A DNA stretch of 64,000 nucleotides from Acidobacteriota bacterium (GCA_023389035.1 JAEWFC010000012.1:36541-100540), one strand, 5' to 3'; counted from the stretch's first letter, positions 27,292 through 35,507 are shown. Numbers and translations are program-made. Notes: generated by a model not told the origin, from the sequence alone.

Positions 27292-28191
27292 TTATTCCGC
27301 GTTCGACAGCAATATTATGAAGCAGTTGACTTTGTATGTCTTCGTCCCCTGTGTCTTGTGATCGTAATCGAACGTGACCTCAATTGGGTCCTGTAAATCT
27401 ATGTCGTCAATTGTTTGGGCGATCGTTTCGATTGAGACGTCTTCATCAAGGTAAACAACGAGCAAACGGCTGTCCGCTCCAAATCGACCTTCATCCTGAT
27501 ATCTATAGAGATACGCGGCGACATCATCCGGGTGATCAATCGCGTGCTTCTTCCAAGTCTCGCCAAAATCTCTTCTAAACTCAGAGGTCGGACTCTTCGC
27601 GACCTTTTGGTCGAACGACACGCCATCAATAAAAAAATCCACGGACCTTCGGTGATTCAGTGTCGGTAAGATGTTCTTGTTCTTTTCGAAAATGAGAGTT
27701 TCGATGAAATCATTCCGAACGGTATTGATTTCTTTGATTCGGCGATACTTGACCGCAGCTACTTTTACCTTTTCGTCCTTCTCAAAACCTGAAATGCCTT
27801 CCGAGTTCACCCGCTGAACAAATCCATCAAAATCTCCCTGCGAAAATGGCCAAGCAATCTGCCCGAGTTTAACTTTCTCCCATTCTTCCATTAGCAGATT
27901 CATCATATTGTGTGAATCTTTTCCTGACTGATATTTCTTTGTGCGGGTGAACATCTCGCGGATAATGGGAAGGCTCGCATCATAGTCCCAATGCTCGACA
28001 ATCTTGGACCAAATCTCTGCGTTGCTGATTTCAACCCTCGTCTGACCTGCGGACTGACCACGTTTCATCACACGGGTCGGCAAACCGAACCCCTTGACCT
28101 TTTGTAGTTCGAGAAGGAACGCGAGTGCCTGAGCGGAGTTTCCGAAGATCTTTTTGGCGGAGTCCGTTGAGAAATTGTTCTTGATATCCAT
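27292..28191 (-). CDS. Putative type II restriction endonuclease (PD-(D/E)XK)
   Basis: 299 residues, no close family recognised by eye. A candidate catalytic site is D185...D194-x-K196, read from VDFFIDGVSFDQK. This fits the PD-(D/E)XK pattern: an acidic residue, then nine residues later D-x-K on a beta strand. E170 upstream could be a further ligand. The middle third is Lys/Glu-rich. Position between two DNA methyltransferase genes, with gaps of 18 and 7 bases and the same strand, makes the endonuclease assignment likely. Two methyltransferases per nuclease usually mean an asymmetric recognition site. The recognition sequence cannot be read from the protein. Confidence 0.7.
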   Translation of the reverse strand: MDIKNNFSTDSAKKIFGNSAQALAFLLELQKVKGFGLPTRVMKRGQSAGQTRVEISNAEIWSKIVEHWDYDASLPIIREMFTRTKKYQSGKDSHNMMNLLMEEWEKVKLGQIAWPFSQGDFDGFVQRVNSEGISGFEKDEKVKVAAVKYRRIKEINTVRNDFIETLIFEKNKNILPTLNHRRSVDFFIDGVSFDQKVAKSPTSEFRRDFGETWKKHAIDHPDDVAAYLYRYQDEGRFGADSRLLVVYLDEDVSIETIAQTIDDIDLQDPIEVTFDYDHKTQGTKTYKVNCFIILLSNAE

Positions 28192-28209
28192 TGGCTGTCG
28201 ATCCGAAAG

Positions 28210-29010
28210 TTAGCCCTCTTTCTTAAAGACCAAAATATATTCGTGCTTGAAAATAAAGTAATCGCTTCGCAGAGCCCGGATTTTCCAAATACCATTCTGG
28301 CCGATTTTGCCTCGATTACCTTCGATGTTTTTGACGATTATTCCTTTTAACTTTACCTTGAAGGAACGCTTAATCATATCCAAGACGTAGAACCCAAGGG
28401 GAACTACCTCGCTATTCTTGTAAACGTCACCAATCACGACACCGAAATATCGATTCTTATCCAAGAAGGTCAAAGAGTTTTCGCATACGTCCTTGAACTT
28501 CGACAGGAAAGCTTTGAGGTCACCAATGCGCGACATATCCTCAGGGTCTTCGGTGAATTTTACAATGTCCATATATGGCGGATGCATAAGGACAAATTGA
28601 ACCGACGTAGTCCCTAATTTATTCAAACCTTGCTGAACGCAGGCCTTGGACGCCACCGGATCGGCTGAGTTACATTTACCGATAAAATATTCTCGTTCGT
28701 TGGTGAACAAATCGACCTGGGCGGAAACATAATCAATCATTTCCGGATTGATGTCTAATCCAATGTATCGCCGGCCTAACTCTTCACATTCAAAGAGCGT
28801 CGTTCCGCTCCCCATAAACGGTTCGAAAACAACCTCGCCTCGTTTTGTATACCGACTTAAGAGCTGATAAGGAATCTGCGGAATAAAGTTTCCGTGATAA
28901 ACGTTCTTGTGTTTACCGGTTTTGCCGCGTTCATTAATCAGCCAAAGCGAGTCGGTATTCACGTCCGACTCGCGCCAATTTTCAAGATCAATGTCATTAA
29001 ATTTTGCCAT
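28210..29010 (-). CDS. DNA methyltransferase (N4-cytosine or N6-adenine), cassette MTase 1
   Basis: 266 residues from the ATG at 29010. A GTG at 29031 would add seven residues and overlap the hsdM remnant by 16 bases. Motif X (HGNFIPQIPYQLL, about 40-51) comes directly before motif I (FEPFMGSGTT, 62-71), and motif IV is HPPY (143-146). Order X-I-IV differs from the common beta order IV-X-I and corresponds to a permuted, gamma-like arrangement. FMGSGTT is typical of N4-cytosine/N6-adenine enzymes. AT-rich like its two downstream neighbours. The only gap before it is the 3' edge of truncated hsdM, so it may be transcribed from the old hsd promoter. Confidence 0.85.
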   Translation of the reverse strand: MAKFNDIDLENWRESDVNTDSLWLINERGKTGKHKNVYHGNFIPQIPYQLLSRYTKRGEVVFEPFMGSGTTLFECEELGRRYIGLDINPEMIDYVSAQVDLFTNEREYFIGKCNSADPVASKACVQQGLNKLGTTSVQFVLMHPPYMDIVKFTEDPEDMSRIGDLKAFLSKFKDVCENSLTFLDKNRYFGVVIGDVYKNSEVVPLGFYVLDMIKRSFKVKLKGIIVKNIEGNRGKIGQNGIWKIRALRSDYFIFKHEYILVFKKEG

Positions 29011-29015
29011 TGGAA

Positions 29016-30002
29016 TTAACGTAACACGCACACGTCACTCGTCACGGGGCGTCCGAATTGCCAGCGGGGATCGCCTTCGAGCTGTGCGTTCCACCAATCG
29101 GAAATATTAAAAGGCAGATTGGCCATTATGTAATTGGCTCGAAGGTCCGGGTGCTGGTTCCGAAGGAACGTGTCCGCCGGTTCCTTGCCCAAATTGAAAT
29201 CCATCCCGCGGATGGCAAGGTTCATAGCCACCAGCCGCCACGTCGTCGGGTTCGATTCCTGCCCGTAGATGGAAATGTCACCGAACCGCCCGCCGTGCGA
29301 TTCCATGAACTTTTCCGACTGGACGAACATCCCGCCCGAACCGCAGCACGGGTCGTAAACCTTCCCGGAATGCGGTGCGAGAACCTCGACAAGGACCTTT
29401 ACGACCGAAGCGGGCGTGTAAAACTGCCCGCCCTTTTTCCCTTCGGCATTGGCGAACTGCCCGAGAAAGTATTCGTAAACCTCGCCGAGCACGTCTTTGG
29501 CTTTGTGCCCGTTCCCGGTCAGGCCGATCTTTGAAACTTCATCGACAAGCTCGCCCAATTTGCCCGGCTGAAGCTCGGTCCGGGCAAATCGTTTATCGAG
29601 AAGCCCTTTGAGCCGCGGGTTCTCGTTTTCGATCTCTACAAGAGCGTCGTCGATATATTTGCCGATCGTCGGCTGCTTTGCACGCTCGCGTATCCATTCC
29701 CACCGCGACATCGCCGGAACCCAAAATACATTCGCCTCGGTGTAATAGTCGCGCTCCTCCAGGTCTATTGCCCTGGTAGCCTCGTCCTCAATGAAATATT
29801 CGTCGTCAGGATCAGCAAAGCGTTTCTCGAGCAAAGCCCGGTGTTCACCGAACGAGTCGGAGATGTACTTAAGGAATATCAGCCCGAGCACAATATGCTT
29901 GTACTCCGCCGCGTCCATATTTGAACGCAGCTTATCAGCAGTTGCCCAGAGGGTTTTCTTTATTTCACTGTCCATATACGGGATCAAGGTAAGCGTTGGC
30001 AT
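29016..30002 (-). pseudogene. hsdM: Type I modification methyltransferase subunit, 3'-truncated
   Basis: 328 codons that match HsdM from its start (KKTLWATADKLRSNMD) through motif I (DPCCGSGGMF) and the catalytic NLPFNISDWW motif, then end in the unrelated tail RPVTSDVCVLR. Full-length HsdM proteins have about 480-520 residues, so the C-terminal third, which contacts HsdS, is gone. The match is lost around 29048. Motif IV reads NLPF where NPPF is usual, a second hint of decay, though this could be natural variation. The start could be the ATG at 30002 or the one at 29975; neither has a clear Shine-Dalgarno. Inactive as a type I methylase without HsdS. Confidence 0.85.
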
Positions 30003-30059
30003 TTTAGCATGAGGTGGAAATTTGGAGGAACGCGTCAGTTTGGGGTTGGTTGGGCGGGG

Positions 30060-30481
30060 GGTTGGGTGCGTGTGGGTAAATGGTTGTGGTAGTTGGGGTT
30101 ACGGGGATTTGGGTGCGTGAAAGTTGAGGGATGTTGGGCGATCGGGAGTGTTTTCTGCGTGGGTTTTGGGGTTTTTGGGGTGGCGTCGGGGTTTTGGTGC
30201 GTGGTGTTTGGGTTTTGTTGCGTGACATCGGGTGTTTTCTGCGTGACTAATTAAGTTTGTGACGCGGAAAAGTGTTTTTTCTGCGTAACATTTTTGTTTT
30301 GTGACGCAGCGAAGGGTGCGGGCTGCGTGGAAATTCTTAAATGTGACGCAGTATTTGAGCGGTTTTGCGTAGCGGAAGCGATCCGGCGGGTAACGCAGGA
30401 GTTCCGGCCGCGAGCGGAACGATTCCGGGAGCGAGCGAAAGCGGTTCGGCGAGTTGCGCAGGGGTTCCGGCGGCGAGCGGA
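30060..30481. repeat. G/T-rich region with 21-bp phased TGCGT/GACGC motifs
   Basis: The 509 bases between hsdM and the E1-like gene contain no credible gene. TGCGT occurs at 30114, 30156, 30198, 30219, 30240, 30282, 30324 and 30366, and GACGC at 30261, 30303 and 30345. All successive spacings are 21 or 42 bases, and from 30198 to 30366 there is one motif every 21 bases. From 30240 on, the two motifs alternate. The plus strand is strongly G/T-rich up to 30300. The hsd promoter must lie in or next to this array. It could be a decayed minisatellite or a cluster of protein-binding sites on one DNA face. Confidence 0.75.
30394..30481. repeat. Pair of 25-bp direct repeats 63 bp apart
   Basis: 30394-30418 and 30457-30481 share 23 of 25 bases (CGCAGG-GTTCCGG-CGCGAGCGGA pattern with two mismatches). 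The 63-base period equals three times 21, so these probably belong to the same array, shifted by 5 bases. Confidence 0.7.
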
Positions 30482-30511
30482 GGCGGTCGGGGGACTGGCG
30501 GGCGGTGGTTT

Positions 30512-31540
30512 TTAGGTGCCGATGTATTTTGCGTAGAGGGCGCGGGCTAGGGTTACGTCGTCGGTGCCTTTGATAATGGCGCGGGCGTCGCGGAATACGG
30601 TGATCTCGCGGCCGTCGATGGTGAAACGGACGAGGTATTCGTTCTGGTTGACGGCGGTGTGAAACTTTATGCGGTCGGCGAAGGCGTCAAGGTCGAGAGT
30701 GACGGGTTTAGGCGGTGCGATCTGCACGGCGTCGCGTCCGCATAGGACGGCAGAGAACTCTTTTGCGTCGGCGTCGAGGAATTCGTACTTGTGCCGGCCG
30801 CAGCAAATGCATTCCGGGTTAGGGGCAGAGAGCTTTATCTTTCGCCAGTCGTTTTGCCAGATGTCGATCTGCATCAGCGATCCGTGGACCGCGGCAGTGT
30901 CGCCGACGATCAGCTTTACGGCCTCGGCGACCTGCACCGCCGAGATGCTGACGATGATCGGCATTATCACGCCCGCGGTATCGCAGGTCGGCGTGCTGCC
31001 GGCATCGGGCATCTCGTCAAAGATGCAGCGAAGACATGGCGTCGCGCCAGGCATCACGGTCATCGTCGTGCCGTAGCCTGAGACCGCCGCGCCATATATC
31101 CACGTTTTCCCCAGTTTCACGCACGCGTCATTGACCAGATAGCGGACCTGGAAATTATCGCTGCCGTCCAGCACCAGATCGCAGCCGTCGATAAACGATT
31201 CGATATTGGAATTGTTGATATCCGCGACGATCGGTTCGACCTCGACACCGGAATTTATCGCGGCGATGCGGTTTTGCGCGGCGACCGCCTTGGGCGTGCG
31301 GTGCTCGGCGTCTTCCTCGCTGAAAAGCGTCTGCCGCTGCAGGTTCGTGTACTCGACAAAGTCGCGGTCTACGATGCGGAGCTTTCCGATGCCGGCACGC
31401 GCCAGCATTTCGGCGTGAGACGACCCCAACGCCCCGCAGCCGATCAGCAAAACTCGCGACGCGGCAAGCCGTTTCTGCCCGTCGAGGCCGATCTCCGGGA
31501 ACAATATCTGCCGGCTGTAGCGTTCGTAGGCGTCTTCCAT
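30512..31540 (-). CDS. ThiF/MoeB/HesA-family E1-like adenylyltransferase
   Basis: 342 residues. Adenylates the C-terminal glycine of a ubiquitin-like sulfur carrier (ThiS or MoaD in characterised cases). The nucleotide loop is GCGALGS at 34-40. Zinc ligands are C169, C172, C244 and C247. The candidate catalytic cysteine is C186 in CDTAGV. A C-terminal domain of about 90 residues after the zinc site is not a rhodanese and is unlike standard MoeB; it looks like a small alpha/beta or ubiquitin-like fold. No thiS, moaD or JAMM gene is adjacent, so the carrier is unknown. Its ATG directly follows the TAG stop of the zinc-ribbon gene. Confidence 0.87.
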   Translation of the reverse strand: MEDAYERYSRQILFPEIGLDGQKRLAASRVLLIGCGALGSSHAEMLARAGIGKLRIVDRDFVEYTNLQRQTLFSEEDAEHRTPKAVAAQNRIAAINSGVEVEPIVADINNSNIESFIDGCDLVLDGSDNFQVRYLVNDACVKLGKTWIYGAAVSGYGTTMTVMPGATPCLRCIFDEMPDAGSTPTCDTAGVIMPIIVSISAVQVAEAVKLIVGDTAAVHGSLMQIDIWQNDWRKIKLSAPNPECICCGRHKYEFLDADAKEFSAVLCGRDAVQIAPPKPVTLDLDAFADRIKFHTAVNQNEYLVRFTIDGREITVFRDARAIIKGTDDVTLARALYAKYIGT

Positions 31541-32275
31541 CTAATCAAATAGAAACCCGAGGATGTTTGAAACGATCGAGTCTTCGTCGCGGCCCTTTTC
31601 ATAGCGTGCGCTGCCCGTTCGCCGCTCGAGCGTTGCCATTCGCCGCTGATCGTCGCGGAGCTTTCGGCGTTCGTCCTCGATCGACATCTTTTCCTTTTCA
31701 CGTGCACGCGAGAGCCCGCCCTTGTTTATGAACTCGATGATCTTTGGCAGCTCGTCGGCGTCAAACCATACGCCGTGAGCCTTGCACATATCGATGATCA
31801 CGCCCGATGACCGTGCAAAGTTGCTGCGGTTCATCAGGTCGCCGCAGTCAGGGCAGGGAACATACGAGATTGCCGGCGGATGTGCGTGCGGGTGTGCGTC
31901 GCTGCCGATGAAATTTAGCACGGATGCCTGGCTTTCTGTGTCGGCACAGATCGTTTCAAAGGTTTCAGAGGCCGTCCAAAAGCCGCCGCAGCGTTCGCAT
32001 TCGCGAACTGCGACCGTATCGATCAAGAGCGACTGCAGCGGCCGCTTGCATCGCGGGCAATCGCCGCCGGCCTCGTCGATATTCACGGAAACGCCGGCCG
32101 CCTTTGCACCGCAATGCGTGCAAAATTTGGCACCGACGAACATCAGCCCGAGACATTTCGGGCAGCCGACGGTCTTGAGCCGGGTTTTGCAGAACGCGCA
32201 TTGCGTTTTGTCGCTCATCACACCGGCGCCGCAGTTTGGACAGTTCAGTGCTTCGGGTGTCAGGGGCTTTTTCAT
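31541..32275 (-). CDS. Multi-zinc-ribbon (TFIIB-type) protein
   Basis: 244 residues from the ATG at 32275; the longer frame upstream lies inside aroDE. It carries at least four CxxC knuckle pairs: CPNCG...CAFC, CPKC...CTHCG, CPRC...CERCG and CPDCG...MCKAHGVWFDADEL. The last two are typical zf-TFIIB domains (also found in DUF-type small bacterial proteins). The C-terminus is a charged coiled coil (IEDERRKLRDDQRR). Likely a cytoplasmic scaffold or nucleic-acid or protein binder; function unknown. It is 16 bases after aroDE and abuts the E1-like gene. Confidence 0.8.
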   Translation of the reverse strand: MKKPLTPEALNCPNCGAGVMSDKTQCAFCKTRLKTVGCPKCLGLMFVGAKFCTHCGAKAAGVSVNIDEAGGDCPRCKRPLQSLLIDTVAVRECERCGGFWTASETFETICADTESQASVLNFIGSDAHPHAHPPAISYVPCPDCGDLMNRSNFARSSGVIIDMCKAHGVWFDADELPKIIEFINKGGLSRAREKEKMSIEDERRKLRDDQRRMATLERRTGSARYEKGRDEDSIVSNILGFLFD

Positions 32276-32291
32276 TAGATGGGCAGGTCCG

Positions 32292-33797
32292 TCAGCGGCC
32301 CGCCAGGCGTTTCTCGGCAGCGGTGAGCATTGCTGCGGTGTCGGCGTCGTTTCCGGTCCATATCTTAAACTGTTCTGCAGCTTGGGCGACCAGCATTTCG
32401 AGACCACCGATGGTTTTGCAGCCCGCGGCACTCGCTTCCCGGAGCAAAACGGTCTCTTGTGGATTATACGTCAGGTCGTAGACGAGTTTCACGCGCTCGA
32501 GCTGCCGTGCGGACGCGATGGTTTCGCTTTGGTGCGGTCCTTTTGTGCCGATCGGCGTCGCGTTTACAAGTATGTCGGCCTCGAACGGCTCGTCGGAAAG
32601 CGTGCGGTGTTCGGATCCGAACTCTTGTGCGATCGATCGTGCCTTTGCACCGTCGCGCGCGTACACCGTAATGCGTGCCCCGGACTGCGTCAGAGCATAA
32701 ACGCACGCACGCGCCGCACCGCCTGCACCGACGATCGCAACATGCGGATCCGATATCGACTGCAGATGCGGGAGCAATGGAGAAAGAAAGCCTGCGGCGT
32801 CGGTGTTGTATCCGATCAGGCGGTCATCTCGTATCGCGATGGTATTCACGGCTCCGATCTCACGCGCCGTCGGGTCGATCTCGTCGAGATGCTCGAGTAT
32901 CGCCTGCTTATGCGGATTAGTTACGGCGAAGCCCCGGAAATTCAGCTCGATCTCGCGTGTCGATACGCTGACCATTCGCCGGATGAAAGATTCGAGGTCC
33001 GCGACCTGCAGCGGCAGAAAGACCGCGTCGAGCTTTGCGGCACGGAACGCGGCATTCTGGATGTAAGGCGACATTGAATAGCTGGTGTCGCCGGCGATCA
33101 CGCCGTAAACCGCGGTTTGCGGTGTCAGGTCGCGGACGCGATAAACGTCGATCAGGTCTTCGGCGGTGATCTGTCCGGGTGCGGCGGCGTTGTCTTCGTC
33201 AAGCGAGGCGTATGTCATCGCGGCGCCGTGGGCAGGACCGAGTATTCTGGTCCATTTTCCCGGTTCGCCCATCGCGATCGGGACAAGCTGGCGGGAATCT
33301 TCGCGCGCCTGGCCCAGCATTTTCCAGATAGGGATAGCGTCTGTGATGTCGGCGGCCGCTATTGCGACCTTATAGACGCTTGCCAGCGAGCGATCGAACA
33401 TCTCGTAGCGAGGCAGAGCTTCAGGCGGCAATGGCGTGAACTGATGCACCGATGCGGTGACGCGGTCTGCAGCGAATCCCGTGCGGCCAAGGATGTCGGG
33501 TTCGTGATCCACCAGATGATCGCCATCGGGAATGCGATTGCGGAGCTTTATCCAAAACTTTATACGCTCGGCGAGCGGAAGAACGCGGCGGCCGCCCTGT
33601 TCGCTCGGGCGATATGTGAAAAGATAGCTCGGGCCGATCTCGGGAAGGGAAGCGATCGCGTCATCCAGGTCGCCGGGCCGCAGATGGTCGAGGCGTATCT
33701 CGATAACATCCGCCAGAGTTTCGGCACGGCGGACCTGCTCTAACAGATCAGCGAGGCCTGCCGGGCAGATCGAAATGCAGATCTTTCCATGATCCAT
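32292..33797 (-). CDS. aroDE: Bifunctional 3-dehydroquinate dehydratase/shikimate dehydrogenase
   Basis: 501 residues; catalyses steps 3 and 4 of the shikimate pathway. The N-terminal type I dehydroquinase (about 1-225) has E33/R35 in IEIRLDHLR, catalytic H118 in VHQF and Schiff-base K143 in VYKVA. The C-terminal shikimate dehydrogenase (about 230-501) shows SMSPYIQNAAF, the VTNPHK lysine, GYNTDAAGF and the NADP loop IVGAGGAARA. The fusion resembles the plant and chlamydial arrangement. Its ATG overlaps the TAA of the upstream TspO-like gene by one base (TAATG). aroA and aroK lie 18 kb away in this window. Confidence 0.95.
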   Translation of the reverse strand: MDHGKICISICPAGLADLLEQVRRAETLADVIEIRLDHLRPGDLDDAIASLPEIGPSYLFTYRPSEQGGRRVLPLAERIKFWIKLRNRIPDGDHLVDHEPDILGRTGFAADRVTASVHQFTPLPPEALPRYEMFDRSLASVYKVAIAAADITDAIPIWKMLGQAREDSRQLVPIAMGEPGKWTRILGPAHGAAMTYASLDEDNAAAPGQITAEDLIDVYRVRDLTPQTAVYGVIAGDTSYSMSPYIQNAAFRAAKLDAVFLPLQVADLESFIRRMVSVSTREIELNFRGFAVTNPHKQAILEHLDEIDPTAREIGAVNTIAIRDDRLIGYNTDAAGFLSPLLPHLQSISDPHVAIVGAGGAARACVYALTQSGARITVYARDGAKARSIAQEFGSEHRTLSDEPFEADILVNATPIGTKGPHQSETIASARQLERVKLVYDLTYNPQETVLLREASAAGCKTIGGLEMLVAQAAEQFKIWTGNDADTAAMLTAAEKRLAGR

Positions 33798-34567
33798 TAG
33801 GTTCGCGGATGGTCGGTCGAAGGCAGATTGACGACAAAGCTAAGTCCCGCGATAAGGCAGGCGATCGTGCCAAATGCAGCCGCGACCACGACAAGCGTTT
33901 GCCCGCTCTGTTTGACGCCGATCGCTGTCAGTGCCCATGCAATGGCTAACGGATATAAGTAGTTCGATAGACGATATCGGATGAGAACGCCTAGAGTTGC
34001 GGCGAGCGCGATCAGGGCGACGCCGGTCCATGTCCACGCGGACGGCGATAGCTCTACATTGAAATACTTGAGCGAGATGGCAAAATTAACGAGCGTTGCG
34101 GCCGTTACCCAACCAAAATACACGCCGAAGGGTGCTTTTGCGGCCCAATAATCGCTTAATCCGGAATAGCTTTGCAGGTCGCGATTGATGAGAAACAGCG
34201 TGAAAGCAAGGCCTGCGATGATAGCAAGACAAAGTGCGATCTGGTCCTTATGCCAGAAATAGATCCAGCCGCAATTGAGAAGGGCTGTCACAATGTAAAG
34301 AATGCGGACGCGGCGAAACCTGTCGAGATTCTTAGGCAGCAGCTGATATATGCTGAATGCAGCGAGCCCAAGATAAATAAGGCTCCAGATCGCAAAAGCA
34401 TAGCCCGCGGGCGTGATCGGCGTCGGATATTTATCCGAGATCTCGGCGGGCGTTACGCCGCCGACGCGGCCCGTCGACGCAAGTCCGTTGAAAATGATCG
34501 TACCGATGGTCGCGACCAGGACAAGGATAGACAAAAGGCGATCATTTCCGCTTTTAGATTCAGTCAT
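33797..34567 (-). CDS. TspO/MBR-like membrane protein
   Basis: 256 residues with about seven hydrophobic helices. The segment PAGYAFAIWSLIYLGLAAF resembles the conserved PxGxxF.xxW..LY motif of TspO/MBR translocator-like proteins. The chain is longer than classic TspO (about 160 residues), as in the extended tryptophan-rich subgroup. Ligand is unknown; TspO members bind porphyrins and cholesterol. First gene of the leftward operon with aroDE, the zinc-ribbon protein and the E1-like gene. The 241 bases upstream, shared with a divergent small gene, contain no clear promoter. Confidence 0.75.
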   Translation of the reverse strand: MTESKSGNDRLLSILVLVATIGTIIFNGLASTGRVGGVTPAEISDKYPTPITPAGYAFAIWSLIYLGLAAFSIYQLLPKNLDRFRRVRILYIVTALLNCGWIYFWHKDQIALCLAIIAGLAFTLFLINRDLQSYSGLSDYWAAKAPFGVYFGWVTAATLVNFAISLKYFNVELSPSAWTWTGVALIALAATLGVLIRYRLSNYLYPLAIAWALTAIGVKQSGQTLVVVAAAFGTIACLIAGLSFVVNLPSTDHPRT

Positions 34568-34808
34568 ATTGACCTGATTGTATCAATAAAAGGCCGAAAA
34601 AACTTGAGTTTTGGACGTTTTCGTATAACAATTACTCAAAACGTAAAGTTTTGTAAATCGACTTTACGGACCCTATTAAAGCTTTCCAACTATTTAGAAG
34701 ACTCGGGCGTCTTATGTAGGTCTCTGGCACCGTGATTGCGTTAGAGATAAGCGACGCACTTTCCTTCTTCCCCGGTTGCGTTAATTTTGGAAGAGGAAAC
34801 GGATCGAA

Positions 34809-35045
34809 ATGAAAGTATTTAAGCAATTATTTTTGATGATGTTCATGGTGGCGGGGCTGTCCTTGGCAGTGTCGGCACAAAAGGGCCCGCCGAAAGGCGG
34901 TGATCGGCCGCCGAAACAGCCGCCGGTGATCAAACCGGGCGATAAACCGCCACGCGATACCAATCGTCCTCCCCGCGATCCCAAAAAGCCGGAGATGAGT
35001 TGGTTTGTCAGTAGGGAAACGGAAGAAACTTCGTTCGCAGACTAA
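34809..35045 (+). CDS. Small secreted proline-rich protein
   Basis: 78 residues. A signal peptide (MKVFKQLFLMMFMVAGLSLAVSA) is followed by a Pro/Lys/Arg/Asp-rich region with repeated PP and DRPP/NRPP elements. It has a purine-rich ribosome-binding stretch (GGAAGAGGAAACGG) upstream and its own terminator downstream, which supports a real gene. Function unknown. Confidence 0.7.
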   Translation: MKVFKQLFLMMFMVAGLSLAVSAQKGPPKGGDRPPKQPPVIKPGDKPPRDTNRPPRDPKKPEMSWFVSRETEETSFAD

Positions 35046-35057
35046 AGAAAAGAAAGG

Positions 35058-35087
35058 AAAGGCGGTTCGATATCGAGCCGCCTTTTT
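35058..35087. terminator. Intrinsic terminator between convergent small genes
   Basis: Near-perfect palindrome GGCGGTTCGAT/ATCGAGCCGCC (35061-35082, one G-T pair), with AAA before and TTTTT after. The T-tract favours the plus strand, and the A-run gives a shorter T-tract on the minus strand. Confidence 0.85.
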
Positions 35088-35383
35088 CATTTTGAGGTCA
35101 AGGACATTGAGATCTCGATCATCTCAAGACGAGCGGCCCGCGTTTCACGCAGTTTTGTTACAAAGGCACGCCGATCGAGTTCGATCGCTCCCATTCTAAC
35201 CGCGGCAGTTCGCGCATCCTCGGTCAGATCGAAATGCGGCGAACTGTGAGGCTGAAACCATTCCCGACGCAATCCGATACTTTCCGCAAATTCCAATAGT
35301 TCACTCACAGAATCCGCGATCATGTGGCAAGATCGTCCGTGCCGCCATCCCCAATCGGTCAGATTATCAACGTAAACCGCCAT
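35087..35383 (-). CDS. DUF4031 domain protein
   Basis: 98 residues from the ATG at 35383, chosen because the family starts MAVYVDNLTDWGWR; the in-frame ATG at 35404 is less likely. Conserved pieces include SCHMIAD, the WFQPHSSPHFDLT block and GAIELDRRAFV. DUF4031 has no known function. It overlaps the last T of the terminator at its stop codon. Confidence 0.85.
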   Translation of the reverse strand: MAVYVDNLTDWGWRHGRSCHMIADSVSELLEFAESIGLRREWFQPHSSPHFDLTEDARTAAVRMGAIELDRRAFVTKLRETRAARLEMIEISMSLTSK

Positions 35384-35432
35384 TTTCGAGAAAAAGAAAA
35401 GCATCGCTTCGACGCGATGCCATGAATAATAC

Positions 35433-35507
35433 TGGTGCCGTCTAGAAGATTTGAACTTCTGACCTATCGCGTGTGAAGCGAGTGCTCTACCACTGAGCTA
35501 AGACGGC
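35433..35507 (-). tRNA. tRNA-Val (anticodon CAC)
   Basis: On the minus strand a cloverleaf folds with acceptor GCCGTCT/AGACGGC (7 of 7 pairs), D arm GCTC-AGTGGTA-GAGC, anticodon stem CTCGC/GCGAT (outer pair mismatched) with loop TTCACAC, variable loop AGGTC, T arm AGAAG-TTCAAAT-CTTCT and discriminator A. CCA is encoded (35433-35435). Anticodon CAC reads GUG valine codons. Confidence 0.93.

Noticed and set aside
30004..30228. Pro/Thr-rich open frame on the minus strand in the G/T-rich region
   Set aside because: Composition follows from the low-complexity DNA (C/A-rich on the minus strand); no start signal, no family resemblance, and it lies within the 21-bp phased array.
31782..33077. 431-codon open frame antisense to the zinc-ribbon and aroDE genes
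   Set aside because: Spans two well-supported genes on the other strand and has no recognisable domain.
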